A DNA stretch of 64,000 nucleotides from Sphingopyxis sp. OAS728 (GTDB lineage: Bacteria; Pseudomonadota; Alphaproteobacteria; Sphingomonadales; Sphingomonadaceae). The translations under genes were made by a program, and so were the position numbers. The stretch covers positions 3,100,001-3,164,000 of the forward strand of contig NZ_JADBDT010000001.1 in NCBI RefSeq assembly GCF_014873485.1, given 5' to 3'. The notes beneath the pieces were generated by a model. The model was not told the DNA's origin. It saw nothing but the letters and a program-made list of their open reading frames with translations, and made no database searches. Numbering within the stretch: position 1 is the stretch's first letter; each line of letters begins with the position of its first letter. Shown in pieces: positions 62,524 through 64,000 of the stretch.

Positions 62524-62695
62524 CGACGGGCAGGTCTCCTGGCTTGCGGGTCAGCGCCGGTCGGCCGCCTTCTCGGGACCGGAATCCCAATGGCAAGTGG
62601 CCGATGGCTCGCCGCGTACAGTTGCAGGGGCAGCCGGGGTTTTCCCGTTCCCTCTTAGTCTCCGTTGCCGGGGAACCTGTCGCTTGCCGCGGCCG
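62524..62695 (-). promoter_or_regulatory. Cobalamin (adenosylcobalamin) riboswitch
   Basis: On the minus strand the 5' region upstream of btuB contains the classic elements in order: AGGTTCCCCGG, AAGAGGGAACGGG, GCTGCCCCTGCAACTGTA and the B12 box GCCAGGAGACCTGCC (62543-62529). It should shut off the salvage/uptake operon when adenosylcobalamin is plentiful. The expression platform lies between 62524 and btuB; no single terminator stem was picked out. Confidence 0.93.
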
Positions 62696-62747
62696 TTAGC
62701 CCCATTTTGCGGCTGCGGTCAATTGCTGCGATGCAGCGGTGGACCGA

Positions 62748-64000
62748 TCAGAACAGCCCTGGCAGCTCGCGCTGGGCGGCGCTCGGCTGGTCGGGGACCA
62801 GCATTTCGGGTTTGGCGGACATGGGCGCGCCGCGGCGCTGCGCCGACGCGCCGGCGCTGGCATCGGCGATCCGCGTCGTGCAGGCCCTGCCGGCGAGGAA
62901 GTCGATCGCGGCGCTGACCGACGCTTCGCGCGCGTCGCCGAGCGGAAGCGTCAGATCGTCGCTCGCGGCGCAGCTGTTCGCGATCTTCGGCGCCAAGCCG
63001 TCATAATAATCGCCCGCGCCGGTCGCGTTGACCGTCGCGAATGCGACCACGCGCATGCGGTCGTCGCATTCGGCCTTGTCGAGCGCGATCTGGCCGACGG
63101 GCTTGCCATAGGTGTTGCTGCCGACCAGCGTCATATTGGTGCCGAGGTAGGGCAGCATCGAATTGATCACGAGTTCGCTCGCCGATGCGGTCGAAGCGGT
63201 GCCGATGAAGGCGATGCGCGTCGGCGCGATCGACTGCGCGCTGGGCGCGAATCGATGTTCTTCATTCTCTCCCGATTTGGTGGCGCGAAAACGGGTCTGC
63301 GAGAAAATTTGCCCGGCGCGATTGGCCCCCATCAGGTCGCCCATCAAATTGGCGGTCGAAACAAGGCCGCCGCCATTATAGCGGAAATCGACGATGATAT
63401 CGGTCACCCCGCGCGCGCCGAAATCGGCAAAGGCCGCCTTCAGCTGGTCGTCCGCCGACGCGATGAAGGTGCGCAGGTTGAGATAGCCATAGCTGCGCCC
63501 GCCCTCGGTGATGATCTTCGCGCCATAGCGATCGGAAATCGGGTCGAGCGAATAGTCCGCCTTCGCCACCGTGACGTCGCGGGTGCCGGCGGCATCGGTG
63601 ATGCGTAGCACGCGGCTGACCCCCGGGTCGTTCGGGCCGAGCGCATTGGTGATGCCCGCGGTGCCTTCGGCATTCACGATGCTGGCGACCGTGCGCAGGT
63701 TGCTGCTGTTGGTGCCAATCGCGACGATCGCCGTGCCGCGGTCGATCCCCGCGGCAAAGGCCGGTGCGCCTTCATAGGCCTCGGCAATAAGCACGCGCTG
63801 GTTTACCGCGTCATAGGTCATCCGGACCCCGAAACCGGCACTCGATCCATTCGAAAAGAAGGCGTTTTCTTCGGCGATCGACGTGATGTAGGTGAAGAAG
63901 CGGTCCTTGTTCAGCGCGCGCGCCGGCGCGACCAGCGCATCGATATAGGATTGGACATTGTTATGGGCGGCGGGATTGACGCTCGCGACGTCGCCGGGGA
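62748..64000 (-). CDS. S41 (C-terminal processing) peptidase, N-terminus outside the window
   Basis: The frame is open from the right edge to a stop at 62748 (about 416 codons). It shows a PDZ domain (VLIAEAYEGAPAFAAGIDRG) and the S41 core (GYLNLRTFIASADDQLKAAF, DFRYNGGGLVSTANLMGDLM) with the nucleophilic Ser in IGTASTASASELVINSM, then the Lys-bearing NTYGKPVGQIAL. A Cys pair occurs near the C-terminus (DKAECDDRMR, ANSCAASDD). Probably a periplasmic or surface protease. ATG 63821 is internal, not the start. Confidence 0.87.
   Translation of the reverse strand, partial: PGDVASVNPAAHNNVQSYIDALVAPARALNKDRFFTYITSIAEENAFFSNGSSAGFGVRMTYDAVNQRVLIAEAYEGAPAFAAGIDRGTAIVAIGTNSSNLRTVASIVNAEGTAGITNALGPNDPGVSRVLRITDAAGTRDVTVAKADYSLDPISDRYGAKIITEGGRSYGYLNLRTFIASADDQLKAAFADFGARGVTDIIVDFRYNGGGLVSTANLMGDLMGANRAGQIFSQTRFRATKSGENEEHRFAPSAQSIAPTRIAFIGTASTASASELVINSMLPYLGTNMTLVGSNTYGKPVGQIALDKAECDDRMRVVAFATVNATGAGDYYDGLAPKIANSCAASDDLTLPLGDAREASVSAAIDFLAGRACTTRIADASAGASAQRRGAPMSAKPEMLVPDQPSAAQRELPGLF

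Overview
The window reads as chromosomal DNA of a sphingomonad alphaproteobacterium, most like Sphingopyxis or a close relative. The grounds are high GC with heavy antisense shadow ORFs, sphingomonad-typical families (a CC_3452-type secreted protein, PutR/PutA, a one-protein Rsh, an adenosylcobalamin salvage operon) and protein wording recognised from memory. No database search was possible, so the genus is an inference.

Layout. 1-741: end of a secreted protein gene running off the left edge. 1012-3649: tonB-exbB-exbD-exbD, closed by a strong terminator. 3799-7053: a MerR-type promoter, a TonB-dependent receptor, a CadR/ZntR-like MerR regulator and a Cu/Zn superoxide dismutase lipoprotein. 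7146-15275: housekeeping and transport genes (two MFS carriers, LMW phosphatase, ThpR, YccA, DUF2785, GST, CinA-like, transglutaminase). 15250-18969: a decayed 3.7 kb integrated element, bounded by 23-bp direct repeats derived from the 3' end of tRNA-Gly(CCC). It carries a serine recombinase, a broken ParB/RepB gene and a broken tyrosine integrase. 19070-25409: putR-putA, a TPR protein and glutamate dehydrogenase.

25459-35085 is the most striking region: a tightly packed four-gene operon encoding a small multiheme c-cytochrome, a lipoprotein with two GlcG/HbpS-like domains, a probable outer-membrane beta-barrel and a 1429-residue decaheme cytochrome with a C-terminal LVIVD-type propeller. The parts match those of a porin-cytochrome electron conduit, but the proteins do not look like the classic MtrABC set.

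35089-49873: rsh, a CC_3452-like gene, an HxlR regulator, a LytS/LytTR pair, ribA, xthA, a possible structured RNA, lolA, ftsK, a Ubi hydroxylase, a sigma-like protein, a Lon-N protein, a thioredoxin/TPR protein and tRNA-Gly(GCC).

49927-53210: a c-di-GMP-type PilZ membrane protein, then an ORF fusing the N-terminus of a BapA/LapA-type adhesin in frame to the C-terminus of an HlyD-family fusion protein, then a LapG-like protease. This looks like a large deletion (or an assembly collapse) in a biofilm adhesin/type I secretion locus.

53297-62695: a ten-gene, overlapping cobalamin salvage operon read leftwards from a B12 riboswitch (btuB, a membrane protein, DUF1636, cobT, phosphatase, cobS, cobD-like, cbiB, cobQ, cobU). 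62748-64000: the C-terminal part of an S41 peptidase running off the right edge.
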